A stretch of 18,409 bases of DNA from Ichthyophonus hoferi (GCA_002751075.1 NAOQ01000594.1:9750-28158), one strand, 5' to 3'; shown: positions 9,201 through 17,364, counted from the first letter of the stretch. Numbers and translations: made by a program. The notes: generated by a model not told the origin, from the letters alone.

Positions 9201-9467
9201 GTTATACCTACAGCAATCGTTCCTATCTTAGCCTGTTTGCAACTTGCGCTCTTTCCGATCTTTTATATATGTAAAAACACATAGCTAACCCTATCTCTGC
9301 AGGCTAACTGTATTGATTCTACTGTGGAGGCCGAGATCGTGTTCGCCTCTGAGGTAGCCAAGATGAAAAAGATGGACTTGAAGCCTGAGGAGCAGCTGAC
9401 CCTGGAGCCTTATGAACGTGACCACGCTATTGTGGTTGGCACATACAGGAAGCCCTCGAAGAAATAA
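5848..9467 (+). CDS. FBL: Fibrillarin, rRNA 2'-O-methyltransferase (six coding exons)
   Basis: Fibrillarin is the nucleolar catalytic subunit of box C/D snoRNPs; it uses S-adenosylmethionine to 2'-O-methylate rRNA and is also known to methylate a histone H2A glutamine. Coding exons are 5848-5863, 6581-6769, 7396-7547, 8152-8325, 8758-9003 and 9303-9467, giving 313 residues, close to the ~320 usual in animals. Residues 6-75 form an RGG-rich (GAR) domain. Residues 76-313 form the conserved domain with VWNPFRSKL (130-138), the SAM-binding GAASGTT (161-167), [11 protein letters not shown] (184-194), EDARHP (209-214), [10 protein letters not shown] (228-237) and YERDH (296-300). Lys137, Asp230, Lys259 and His300 fit the proposed K-D-K-H catalytic set by position. 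All introns are GT..AG and the frame is intact. The ATG at 5848 follows AAAA, a good animal context. The gene has its own promoter and poly(A) signal. Confidence 0.98.
5864..6580 (+). other. Fibrillarin intron 1 (717 nt)
   Basis: The intron runs from GTAAGT to TTATCTACAG in phase 1. It is AT-rich with a long TA run (6181-6216) and T tracts. I found no box C/D or other snoRNA signature. The short open frames inside are low complexity. Confidence 0.9.
6181..6216. repeat. (TA)18 microsatellite in fibrillarin intron 1
   Basis: An uninterrupted run of 18 TA units, likely length-polymorphic. Confidence 0.95.
6581..6769 (+). CDS. FBL: Fibrillarin coding exon 2, the GAR domain
   Basis: This single exon encodes nearly the whole glycine/arginine-rich domain: residues 7-68 consist of Gly, Arg, Phe and a few Asp, Ala, Ser and Pro, with about twelve RGG boxes when the flanking split codons are counted. 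RGG motifs are known sites of arginine dimethylation and support nucleolar RNA binding and phase separation. The exon is much richer in G+C than its introns. It is 189 nt, a multiple of three, with phase-1 introns on both sides, so it could be skipped without changing the frame. Confidence 0.95.
6770..7395 (+). other. Fibrillarin intron 2 (626 nt)
   Basis: The intron has donor GTAAAC and acceptor TATTCGACAG in phase 1. It is AT-rich. A single CTGA about 25 bases before the acceptor has no matching box C at snoRNA distance, so no snoRNA is called. Confidence 0.9.
7396..7547 (+). CDS. FBL: Fibrillarin coding exon 3
   Basis: Encodes residues 70-119 plus the end of Gly69. It spans the last GAR residues and the start of the folded domain, including [20 protein letters not shown], which is strongly conserved in animal fibrillarins. 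The donor is GTATGT and the intron that follows is phase 0. Confidence 0.95.
7548..8151 (+). other. Fibrillarin intron 3 (604 nt)
   Basis: A phase 0 intron from GTATGT to ATATATCAG. A few TGATG words (near 7665 and 7718) resemble box C, but no CTGA box D lies at a suitable distance. The open frame running into exon 4 from 8044 is intron read-through and not an alternative exon I can support. Confidence 0.85.
8152..8325 (+). CDS. FBL: Fibrillarin coding exon 4, SAM-binding core
   Basis: Encodes residues 120-177, including [18 protein letters not shown] and motif I of the methyltransferase fold, [18 protein letters not shown]. The exon is flanked by phase 0 introns. Confidence 0.97.
8326..8757 (+). 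other. Fibrillarin intron 4 (432 nt)
   Basis: A phase 0 intron with donor GTATGT and acceptor TTTTGTAG. It is T-rich and has no RNA-gene signature that I could see. Confidence 0.9.
8758..9003 (+). CDS. FBL: Fibrillarin coding exon 5
   Basis: Encodes residues 178-259. It covers [13 protein letters not shown], whose Glu is expected to contact SAM ribose, then [32 protein letters not shown] and the strand ending HFVISVK, with the inferred catalytic Lys259 as its last codon. The donor is GTTTGT. Confidence 0.97.
9004..9302 (+). other. Fibrillarin intron 5 (299 nt)
   Basis: The shortest intron of the gene, phase 0, with donor GTTTGT and acceptor CTATCTCTGCAG. It contains no recognisable RNA gene. 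Confidence 0.9.
9303..9467 (+). CDS. FBL: Fibrillarin coding exon 6 (C-terminus)
   Basis: Encodes residues 260-313: ANCIDST, the helix with [20 protein letters not shown], and [18 protein letters not shown], followed by TAA at 9465-9467. His300 is the inferred last member of the catalytic set. Confidence 0.97.
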   Translation, partial: ANCIDSTVEAEIVFASEVAKMKKMDLKPEEQLTLEPYERDHAIVVGTYRKPSKK

Positions 9468-9870
9468 CTGCGATATTATACGCCGATATAGATAAATGCC
9501 TTCATGTTTAGCCCACTACTAATTCTATACATGATATGTTATGTTAAGAGATGATATGATATGATAGTTAGTTAGTTATAAGACATATAGGACATGCAGC
9601 CGGTCTGTAGCAATGTAATGTTGTACGATATGGCAATACCACTAACTACAACCTAAGAGAATAGAATCCCTTCTGTTGTACCTGTTTGGTGTGACTGACT
9701 GGAACTGGAGTTGTTTTATTGTTTATTATCTGAATGTTGTGTTGGATCTGGTTACCTATTAGCATTTTCTTATTGCTATCTACACAACCAGGTCACACTT
9801 AATTTATATACGTTAAGTGTTGCAGTATTAAGTTTCAGCACAATAAAAGTTTTTTCATGTCATATGTATT
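9468..9870 (+). terminator. Fibrillarin 3' UTR and poly(A) signal
   Basis: AATAAA at 9842-9847 lies about 375 bases after the stop codon and is followed by T-rich and GT-rich sequence (TTTTTTCATGTCATATGTATTGTTC), a normal poly(A) arrangement. Cleavage is expected near 9860-9870. The UTR contains short ATATG and TTAG repeats at about 9545-9580. I recognise no further regulatory element. Confidence 0.75.
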
Positions 9871-10201
9871 GTTCTTGCTAGGGCTTTTTTCACTTGACTT
9901 GTTTTTATAAAGAAGATATCGGCTTTAATGTGTGAATGTCGGGAGAACAACGTATAGCTAGCTGTTAGGATAGAGTTGGTTCTTAATTATTAAAGAACAA
10001 CACAAATTTATTATTATTCCGCAGTAGTCGGGTCTGTATATCATTTGCTATACTTGTCTCTTTAATTACTGGCCTTAGTATTACTTTTAAGTCAAAGTTT
10101 TACGAGAGCATTTGACTTGATATAATCTATTTCGCCTGTCATTTATCCTTTGATGGTTCCAAACTATTCAAGGGCAATGGATGGTATGGGTCTTTATTGT
10201 T
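9871..10201. other. Intergenic stretch downstream of fibrillarin
   Basis: No gene is visible. The stretch contains an imperfect inverted repeat at 9975-10001 (GTTGGTTCTT paired with AAAGAACAAC across an AT centre). A segment near 10085-10130 (AAGTTTTACGAGAGCATTTGACTTG) resembles one at about 10586-10620 inside the second repeat set. Confidence 0.4.
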
Positions 10202-10557
10202 ATAATATAGGGCAAACATATCTTGTCTTTATCTTAAACTGCTACCTGGACAAAGACACGTGTAAGGTGACTGACTAATGTGTAAGCAAAACTAGAAGCC
10301 CGGTCGCAACCGCACATTGGTCAATTCAAACTATTTAAAACACTTGTGATGCGATAAGACTGAATTCGTTTTAAACTGTTTACCTAATACAATATAGTAA
10401 ATAAGAATTAATCTCCATCTGAATCACTACTACGTAGGTTTGATAGATAGTCTTTGATATTTTCTTAGGAGCATATAGAAAATATTTAGAATGGCATATT
10501 CTAATATAAACAAACATGAATAAGGAATCATTGTAATGTGTTACGCATGTTTCAACA
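10202..10557. repeat. Interspersed repeat module Y, copy B
   Basis: The counterpart of 452-801 in the same orientation, with ACTAGAAGCCC, ACTATTTAAA, ATCTGAATCACTACTACGTA and TTTGATAGATAGT. Here it is followed by module Z after about 0.4 kb, against 1.3 kb in copy A. No coding frame is kept. Confidence 0.7.
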
Positions 10558-10968
10558 CTTATGGTTTTAGTAATAATTTTTGATCGAAGTCTTGCCAAAG
10601 TATTTGACTTAACCAATCTATTATACAAAATTTATTGGGTTCACTGGCTACAGCATTACTGTAGCAATATATATGTATCTATACATTTATATATACATAT
10701 ATATACCGTAGTCAACCAATCTGATCGGAACAATAGTAAGTAATATGCAGCAACTAAATATTTTGTTACATTATATATCTACCCATTAATGCAAAAAACA
10801 TGCCTGTTGCTGATCTAAACAATTTAAAGAAATATAAAGATGTATATATATATATACTTAAATATTTTTAGTTTCTAGATACAAGGCTGCATACAATAAG
10901 GAAGACGTTGTATAGTTATATAGATATATGTTATTATACTAAGTATAAAAAGTCATATTCCGGAATCC
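10558..10968. other. Stretch between modules Y and Z, copy B
   Basis: AT-rich, with short TA-rich runs (10668-10706 and 10843-10858) and a partial echo of 10085-10130. No gene is supported. Confidence 0.4.
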
Positions 10969-11240
10969 AATTTATGATCTGTATGTTTTTTATGCTATTT
11001 CTATAATTATTAAAGAAGTTGAAATAGATTATCCAGAGACTTTGCTTGAAGGCTAACCAGTTGATTCTGGTGTTGCTTTCTCTGATAGTAATAATGCAAT
11101 AACCATATATACACAATCACAATTAGATTACAGTTACTATGTATATAACACACTGCCAGGTAAGAAGCTGAAGGCTTCTATATCCTTCTATTAACAACGT
11201 GCGATTCAGGAGCAGTTACCTTGAGCTTTAGCCTGTCAAC
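10969..11240 (+). pseudogene. Interspersed repeat module Z, copy B (decayed coding relic)
   Basis: This aligns with 2103-2380. In the + strand it still shows recognisable residues of the same unknown protein exon, for example EVEID, QLDYSYYVYN, AIQEQL and ALAC. Copy B no longer reads as an intact exon. It is the older or less constrained copy of the pair. The family is unknown, so whether it derives from a transposon or from a duplicated host exon is open. Confidence 0.5.
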
Positions 11241-11609
11241 TACCTGACAACAGCAGCCAGATAGAACTCAGTACAACAGATACCAGTTATTTTCAATAGC
11301 TATCTTACTCCTTTTATCACACATTAGATTTAGGCCCTACCTTTCCCGTTAGGTAGCCACTAAAATCGTGTTTTGTTATTGTAGAGAATGTAAAACAAAT
11401 AACCTTGTGATAATGTATATATATTATTGCAGTAAATAGATGAATTGAATCATGCCAAGTTGCAATAATTCGTAATAATTTCCCAGTAATATTTGATTTA
11501 AAATGATGCATTGTCAAAAAAAAATCCCAATTATTTAACTATGACGTTAACCATCATAGTGTATTCAACCCTTTCATAGAAAAAATAGTAGAACACTGCC
11601 ACCAATTAT
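11241..11609. other. Stretch between modules Z and X, copy B
   Basis: AT-rich. No coding region is supported on either strand; the open frame on the - strand at 11317-11517 has no recognisable family signature. No counterpart of this interval is visible in copy A, because module X there lies before module Y and is cut by the window edge. Confidence 0.4.
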
Positions 11610-11870
11610 CCTGTAGCATTGTTGATTTTAGCCTGTGCAATGATTATTTTGCTCATGTTCAGCGTAGCATCCAACTATTAAAAACTATACAGCCTTTATT
11701 CAGTATTACTACAGAAGGAAGAGTCCCTAATCTGTCTCAGACAGAACCTCTTCATACCTTTTAACTATAATATTTTATATATAGAATACTTCAGGACCCA
11801 AAACTAATTAATTAGCTAATTAGAACTATAATTACTGTGCCTATATTGTATATGTAGCCATTTGCGAGAA
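11610..11870. repeat. Interspersed repeat module X, copy B
   Basis: The counterpart of 1-292. It contains a 15-base near-perfect palindrome at 11731-11745 (TCTGTCT-C-AGACAGA) followed by ACCTC. Related GACAG(A/G)ACCT words occur near 950 and 3245, so this may be a recurrent small motif of the repeat family. Confidence 0.6.
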
Positions 11871-12090
11871 CTACTTACAATTATTCCTTTTTATTATTGA
11901 TTACGGTGTATGGATAACCTAATATATAACTAACCCACCCCTATATCCTAGAGAAGGAGTAAAGGTATAGTTGAAACATGGGTAGTACGTTACAATGATT
12001 CCTTATTTATTTATATTTTTGTTAGAATAGAACGTCTATTCGATTTATTTATTTAACATTAATCAAATAATAGAGATTAGTATTGGGAGC
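11871..12090. other. AT-rich stretch, no gene seen
   Basis: No coding region, RNA gene or repeat recognised. Confidence 0.4.
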
Positions 12091-12091
12091 A

Positions 12092-12245
12092 ATAGATAGA
12101 GGCAGGAGTGTTCCTGCGATCTATATTCGCATTTGCCCGGTGCCGCGTTTGTGTGAGCGGCGGGGGCCTTTATTGGTTTATTTCCGTTTACATTTATTCT
12201 TTCCGCAACATCCGTTTATCGCGAATGTCAATGCGGCAGCCCATT
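12092..12245. other. CpG-rich patch with two adjacent hairpins
   Basis: This is an island of G+C and CpG in AT-rich DNA. Hairpin one is GCAGGA-GTGT-TCCTGC (12102-12117), extended by ATAGAT (12092-12097) pairing with ATCTAT (12119-12124). Hairpin two is GCCGC-(10 nt)-GCGGC (12142-12161). Several further CpGs follow up to about 12240. No protein frame or known RNA is recognised. Confidence 0.45.
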
Positions 12246-12420
12246 CAGGTGAATAAAGAATCATATTGGCCAATAAATACATCATAGAAGACCAATGAGG
12301 CTCAATAGAATTGTCTGGTCTTATTCTGATATGTACAGTATCATGTCCTTATTTGGATGGCGTATTGTTTAGCTAATTATTTCATTGGTATGAACGTTCA
12401 CGTTATGGTATTGACAAATC
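12240..12420 (+). repeat. Small dispersed repeat, inverted relative of 1800-1990
   Basis: Shares with the reverse complement of 1800-1990 the core TCCTTATTTGGATGGC and TTAGCTAATT, plus CATATTGG and AATAGAATT in order. It is the second copy of a small, diverged interspersed repeat. The boundaries are approximate. Confidence 0.45.
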
Positions 12421-12493
12421 ATCTCATCTTAATCTAAACGTCAAAAAAAAATTACTATTGCATTGGATCGATCACTTCATGATTCACACAAAT

Positions 12494-13239
12494 GTGAAAG
12501 TTAGATTTTTAACTGACTGAAGAGTCTACTATAGCTAACATCAACCTGCCAAACGAGAATCCTGTTCTACCAGATTTTAATCTTGACTGCACTTCAAATG
12601 ATACTCTTGTATTGAAAAGCTTAGAGGAACCATCCTCCCTGGACCAAAGTTATGACAAGACAGGGATTCTAGGCTTGTGTAAAATGCAGTCCATCACCTG
12701 ACATGTATCATTGTCAAAGCAACAGTTTCAGATAAAATCAGGGTATGTTTACCTTATATTTTACCTTTTTAACAGGCCTCTCTGGTAATACATGTAGTTA
12801 TTTGACAAGTAGATTAGATATTATCTGAAATCTGAAAGTACAGAAATTTTCATGCTAAACAAATTTGTCCGGGATTCCAATTGTTAATACCTGGTACATA
12901 ACCTTGTTGAGAAATGCAGTCATAATTTCACAATGGAAGGGATTGCTTCCTATCTTTATTCCTAGGAGGCATATTTTTATATAAGTAGAACCATCATAAA
13001 AATGTAGTTTTTGGCTGTCTTATGAGAGGCCATGTACTTATCTCAAGTTGACACTATATCTGCATAGAGTAAAATCTAAAATAAAATATATTCATTTTTT
13101 TATCAATAAAGATCTTGTAGCCCACGTTTGCTTAATAACTGTTATTTGTTGACCAACCAAAATGAACTCATTTCTATTATCATATTGAAGAGCAGAGACT
13201 AATTTATTACGTTAAAACTGCGTAGTTTGATATGCATAC
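12494..13239 (+). repeat. Direct repeat R, left copy (R1)
   Basis: Aligns with 17365-18120 over its whole length in the same orientation, from GTGAAAGTTAG to GCATAC. Shared blocks include ACATCAA.CTGCCAAACGAGAA, ACTTCAAATGATACTCT, AGAAATGCAGTCATA and TTGTTGACCAACCAAAA. Near its left end the + strand reads TEESTIANINLPNENP. It is either an old LTR pair with R2 or two copies of a gene-derived repeat. Confidence 0.75.
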
Positions 13240-13247
13240 ATCGATCC

Positions 13248-13382
13248 ATGTCGGACTCTAAGGAGCTGCTAGATTCTGTCTCATTGTCTAAGGATATGAA
13301 ATGTCCGTTTACGAAATCGCTCGAGTTGGAGTTAAGATCCTCCGGGAGATTTCTAAATATACCCTCTTCATTGTCAGAGTAG
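13248..13382 (+). CDS. Short ORF just after repeat R1, unknown
   Basis: A 44-codon ATG frame with a mixed, non-low-complexity composition (MSDSKELLDSVSLSKDMK, with Cys and Pro in the middle and a C-terminal IPSSLSE). It begins nine bases after the end of R1. No family is recognised. If R1 is an LTR this would be where a leader or gag region is expected, but nothing in the residues shows gag. It could also be chance. Confidence 0.2.
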   Translation: MSDSKELLDSVSLSKDMKCPFTKSLELELRSSGRFLNIPSSLSE

Positions 13383-13874
13383 ACCCCACAACGCTTTCTT
13401 ACCGCTCACGGATCCAAGCTTAATTGTTCAAAGTAACGCTGATTTACATTTTGTTCTAGTAATGGTAGGAATTGATGTTTTTCTTCGGCATGCTACCATA
13501 ACAAATTTGTACTAACACACAAGGAAACAAAACATTTATAAGAGTATTTTGTTTATACAACACATAACAGACAGGATCCAGACTAAGTATGTGGATGCTG
13601 GGTACATGGTTGTTGGTTTAGGTCAATACCAGTTGACTGTGTGATTAACATTAGAGATACGTATATCCCCTTTTATGGAATCTACCAAACTATATTGTCA
13701 GCAACCTAGTTTTCAATAATTAATCAAAGAATCGTTCTGTTGCTACGTATCTTGTTTGTATCACAATGTGTGATTAATTTTAATGATCAATATTTTCTAA
13801 TAACCTCGGTAAATTCCCGTGCTATCCTTCACTTAGCGACTTACCCCAATTAATTCTAAGTAGTGACGTGATAA
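13383..13874. other. Stretch of unknown origin inside the block
   Basis: About 490 bp with no recognisable coding region, RNA gene or repeat on either strand. Confidence 0.4.
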
Positions 13875-14469
13875 ATTTAGAGGTACAATGCAACATGAAC
13901 AATAAACGATGTGTGTTTTAACTCCCTCCAAGAAGTGGGAATCTGGCGAGTGTTTACCGGCACCTGTCCAGTCATGATAGTCTTGGGTCTACGTTGGCGC
14001 TGCAGGTACTGAGGTGTTGAGGTTGGTCTGATCCAAACACTATTTCTCTGTACCTCTGCTGGCGAAATCAGTTTGGCGTCTAGCATGTACATTTCTGTTA
14101 TTCTTTCCCATTCCAGTCATTATTCTTGCACCATTTCCAAATAAATTTACGACGTTATTCTTGAATACCGTTGTGACGTCTTTTTCATTCAGAGCTGGGA
14201 TGGAAAATAATCTCTCTTTCAAGTCGGGGACCAACCATGCATTCTCCAATTGGATGGGAGTCGTCTTTTTCCTTACTCTGGCAGCTAGCCATGTACCGCC
14301 CGATTCTAATGTCATGCTCTTTTGACCATTTTCCCAACTTTCATACGAATTTCCTGGCGTCAATGGGTTGAAATATTTCAGCTACTACAAGTGTTAGACC
14401 CTATACTTTATGAAGTCATGTACGAAAACCCTTATCGTTTAATATTCATGTTGCATTGTACCTCTAAAT
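13875..14469. repeat. Segment bracketed by 45-bp inverted repeats
   Basis: The left arm at 13875-13919 and the right arm at 14425-14469 are inverted copies of each other, with about 40 of 45 positions matching and the outermost 25 identical. The left arm begins ATTTAGAGGTACAATGCAAC. The 505-bp interior holds a copia pol piece on the - strand. No target-site duplication is obvious. The arrangement resembles a short element with terminal inverted repeats carrying a piece of pol, but an inversion hotspot is equally possible. Confidence 0.8.
13920..14363 (-). mobile_element. Ty1/copia pol fossil, protease/pre-integrase side
   Basis: Read on the - strand, the sequence includes IQLENAWLVPDLKERLFSIP followed by ALNEKDVTTVF. 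This is the copia pattern L..V..VP.L..NLLS...L...G..V.F between the aspartic protease and the GAG-pre-integrase region. A further stretch includes NVHARRQTDFASRGTEK. It lies wholly within the arms described at 13875-14469. The piece is partial and ancient and encodes no complete protein. Confidence 0.7.
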
Positions 14470-14860
14470 ATACAGCGGCGTTCACAATGAGGTTTCAATC
14501 GGTATATAAAAGTTAGATATTAATTAATAACAATTAAGTAATTTTATTACGTTATTAATTATATTTAATTAGGACTGAATGCTTAGTTCAGTTTGATGTA
14601 ACATACGTAGCATTCATTAATTGGATGAATTATGTTGACAACATAATAAGAAAACAAACGAGGTTAATAACATGCTAGATAACACTTAAGTTTGCTAACG
14701 AAATGCAGGGTAATATTTAGGTCGAATACCTCCTTAATATCATGTGTTGTTTAACGACATATCACCTGGTTAATTAGTATTAACCATAAACCAATAACTA
14801 CATAACCGGCAAACACAGATTTAGTCTGGACCTGAGGTTTATGTGTTGTACAATAAAGAT
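14470..14860. other. AT-rich stretch with hairpins between the pol pieces
   Basis: No coding region is supported. It contains an imperfect inverted pair TGAATGC/GCATTCA around 14575-14620. A perfect 8-bp hairpin TGGTTAAT-TAGT-ATTAACCA lies at 14767-14786, upstream of the mini-gene that follows. Confidence 0.5.
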
Positions 14861-14862
14861 CG

Positions 14863-14870
14863 TATAAAAA
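14863..14870 (+). promoter_or_regulatory. TATA box of the orphan mini-gene
   Basis: TATAAAAA lies about 32-39 bases upstream of the ATG at 14902. If used at the normal distance, transcription would begin only a few bases before the start codon. It sits inside an inverted pair AATAAAG...CTTTATT, so AATAAA-type signals occur on both strands here. Confidence 0.35.
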
Positions 14871-14901
14871 ACTTTATTTTTGGTTTGTCTTTTTGGTCAT
14901 T

Positions 14902-15156
14902 ATGAGAGTTCAAAGGAGTAGAACTTCAACGTCAACCGTCCCAAATGTTAAGATGAAGTCTACAATACAATTTTCAACAGAATCAAAGTCCGTGAGACCG
15001 AAAAAGTTAAGGGTAGAGTTTTCGTCGGACAGTAGCGACGAAAAGAATACAGTGATTCTTTCAGAGGATCTATACTCAAGTTCCAATGATTATGAAGATG
15101 AACATCCTATGTCCATTAACTTAGGCCAATTCTTCCGACCAAAGTCTAGACACTAA
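14902..15156 (+). CDS. Orphan 84-codon ORF, basic head and acidic Ser-rich tail
   Basis: The ORF starts MRVQRSRTSTSTVPNVKMK. It has a Lys/Arg-rich first half, including RPKKLRV, which resembles a nuclear-localisation signal. An acidic serine-rich stretch (FSSDSSDEKN to SSSNDYEDEHP) follows, and it ends GQFFRPKSRH before TAA at 15154-15156. A TATA box 32-39 bases upstream and AATAAA at 15199-15204, 43 bases after the stop, give it the outline of a complete single-exon gene of about 350 bp. No family is recognised. It lies between two copia pieces, so it may be the N-terminal part of a transposon protein, a captured host exon or chance. Composition favours real coding over random AT-rich sequence, but weakly. 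Confidence 0.4.
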   Translation: MRVQRSRTSTSTVPNVKMKSTIQFSTESKSVRPKKLRVEFSSDSSDEKNTVILSEDLYSSSNDYEDEHPMSINLGQFFRPKSRH

Positions 15157-15198
15157 CTAGTCTATTTTAGATATTTCATTTTAATGCATGTGAGCAAT

Positions 15199-15204
15199 AA
15201 TAAA
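15199..15204 (+). terminator. Poly(A) signal after the orphan ORF
   Basis: AATAAA lies 43 bases downstream of the stop codon of the 14902-15156 ORF. Downstream sequence is not notably GT-rich, and such hexamers are frequent in AT-rich DNA. Confidence 0.3.
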
Positions 15205-15399
15205 TGTTACGAGATCATTAAGGCAGGAAATTGTGGAAAAACATGTACGAGAACAATCACAATACTAACTTCGGACGACTAGAAGCGGAGCCAAGTATAT
15301 ACCTCACACTCCATTCTGCAAGCTGACGTTAATAGCAGTCGCAACAACACTGGCTACAATTCTCCAATCAGGGCCGCCTAAAACTTTGTTTTCCATGGG

Positions 15400-16800
15400 A
15401 GTCAAGAACGCCATGCGAGCGCGACAAAATGCAATGGATCCGGGCGATGGAAATCAAAATTGCTATCCTCAACGAATATGCCATTTGGACTCTGGTTCAG
15501 TGGCCACCTGTGGGAACTACTGTCCTGCGTGGTCTATGGATGTTTTACTGCAAACGAGATGACGAAAAACAAGTAGTCGCACGCAAGACACGCCTAGTAG
15601 CATAGGCATTCTAGGAAAAGAAAGACATAGATTACCATGATATTTCCAGTCCCGCTTATTTGTTTGTAACAGTTCGACTTCTGTTAAGCATAGTAAGACC
15701 ACGAGGGTATGATCTGGCACAACTAGATATCGAGGCAGCATATTTACACCGCTACCTGGAGGCACTAGTGTATCTAGAGCAACTGCCAATGTTTATAGAG
15801 CCAGATAAACAAGGATACGTTTGTAAGCTGAGCCGAGGCATCTATGGACTTCATGCCTCTGCACCATTGTGGAACAGAGCACTAGATGCTTTTTTACAAT
15901 CTGTATGTTTTTACCCTTTAGGAGCCAACTCCTGCCTATATAAGTCACATAGAAAGACAAGGTTTATGTGCATCTGCATGCGTTAATGATATATTTATCT
16001 GTTCGGAAAATGTCAAGGATCGAGAGTGTTTCATCAAAACAATTTTGGCCAAGATACATCACGGAGTTAGTCAAGAGCTATGAACAACAGGACGGACGCC
16101 CAATACATATACCTCTTCTTGCAGAACACCTTCAATCCGAAAATAACGAAGATACAAGTCATAAACCTTGTAAGTTGAAAACAGATGCTTCTCTAATCGG
16201 GTGCTTATTTGGATCAGTAAATCCAGCAGGCCAGACATCACTTTTAGTGTGGCCTTCCTCGTCAGGTATTCTGCCAAATCCAGCATGGAGAATTATGAAA
16301 TGCTTTTGGCATTTTTTGAGATATTTCAATAAGTACCCATCAGAGATAGTAGTGTACAAACTTGGACCCATTTGCCTCATAGCCCATTATGATGCAGGAT
16401 TTTTAACAAGAGGATACAGTGAGGCAAAAAGTACCGGCTACTGTATTTTTCTGGCCGAAAGTTTACTGGATTGGAATTCCCGGAAGCAAACAATTTATGC
16501 TCTCTCATTAACAGAAAGTGAATTTATCAGTATGGCTGCGGCAGCTCAGTAAATAACATGCGTTGCAGTATCTTTGGATGGAATGGGTTTGGATACTAGG
16601 AGAGTATTATTGTATGGAGACAACACAGGCGCAGTAAGACTGTGCAGCGAGATGATACATTCCCAAAAACACACGTGAATAATATTGAGATTGAAATCAA
16701 AAGTGTCTCATCCAAGGATCAAGTTGTTGACTGTCTGAACAAACCATTTGGACCAAGACCATTCCAAACAGTCAAGAAACTCCTAAGCCTGCAAAGAACC
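15400..16800 (+). mobile_element. Ty1/copia pol fossil, reverse transcriptase and RNase H
   Basis: In order, the + strand shows the start of a copia-type reverse transcriptase (W..AM.....L.....W.LV, about 15424-15600) and the palm region with YDLAQLDIEAAYLH and YVCKLSRGIYGLHASAPLWN (about 15700-15990). The RNase H half follows, with HFLRYFNKYPSEIV, SEAKSTGYCIFL and LDWNSRKQTIYALSLTESEF (about 16250-16550), and a tail with LYGDNTGAVRL (to about 16800). This order is diagnostic of Ty1/copia (Pseudoviridae-type) elements. The copy is broken in several places, looks old and cannot encode a working polyprotein. Integrase and gag are not recognised nearby. Confidence 0.9.
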
Positions 16801-17364
16801 GTAGGCGATAAATTCTCTGGATGGCGTCTGGGAAAACATCAATATGAGCGCCGCACCAGTGTGGTAACGATCTTCTTTTTCTTTTGGCTCTCTAAGGTTT
16901 CCAGCCAATGAGAGAGTGCTACCAGATCGCTAACCACAGAATAATAAGAAGGCTCGGTTATGGCTTAATAAAATAGATAGATAAGTTGATGGCATAGTAA
17001 TTTAACTGCATAGTGTTTAATTGGAGAATATCTTCCAAATAGGATAAATTGATTTGTCAACAGACAATTTTCAAGTAGTTACACCAATGAGGTAGCTGGC
17101 TAAAGAGTCATTCTATCGCTCATTCAGAAGCCAGAGCCAGTCATTTTGACCAAAACTATATAGCCAAGCCTCGGGTCTGTATCAAAAACTAAAAATTATA
17201 CACGCAAATAAATGTTACTTAAACATAGTAAAAATATTCATTTTTATTATAAGCTATATGACCATAACCCAAATGGCAAGTTCTTCTGAAGATAAAATTT
17301 TGTATTTAGTGTAGATTATTATTAACTCATCATCCATGCCTGGTCTACGAGAATTGACAAGATA
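16801..17364. other. Stretch between the pol relic and repeat R2
   Basis: No gene or RNA is recognised. It has a T-rich tract near 16873-16886 and is otherwise AT-rich. There is no polypurine tract just before R2, which weakens the reading of R2 as a 3' LTR. Confidence 0.4.

Noticed and set aside
10380-10628. 82-codon frame on the - strand
   Set aside because: It crosses repeat module Y and has no counterpart frame in the other copy of the module.
15517-15789. 90-codon frame on the - strand
   Set aside because: It is antisense to the copia reverse transcriptase relic, which has clear family motifs on the + strand.
16071-16380. Two - strand frames of about 70 codons
   Set aside because: They are antisense to the RNase H-side relic and have no motifs of their own.
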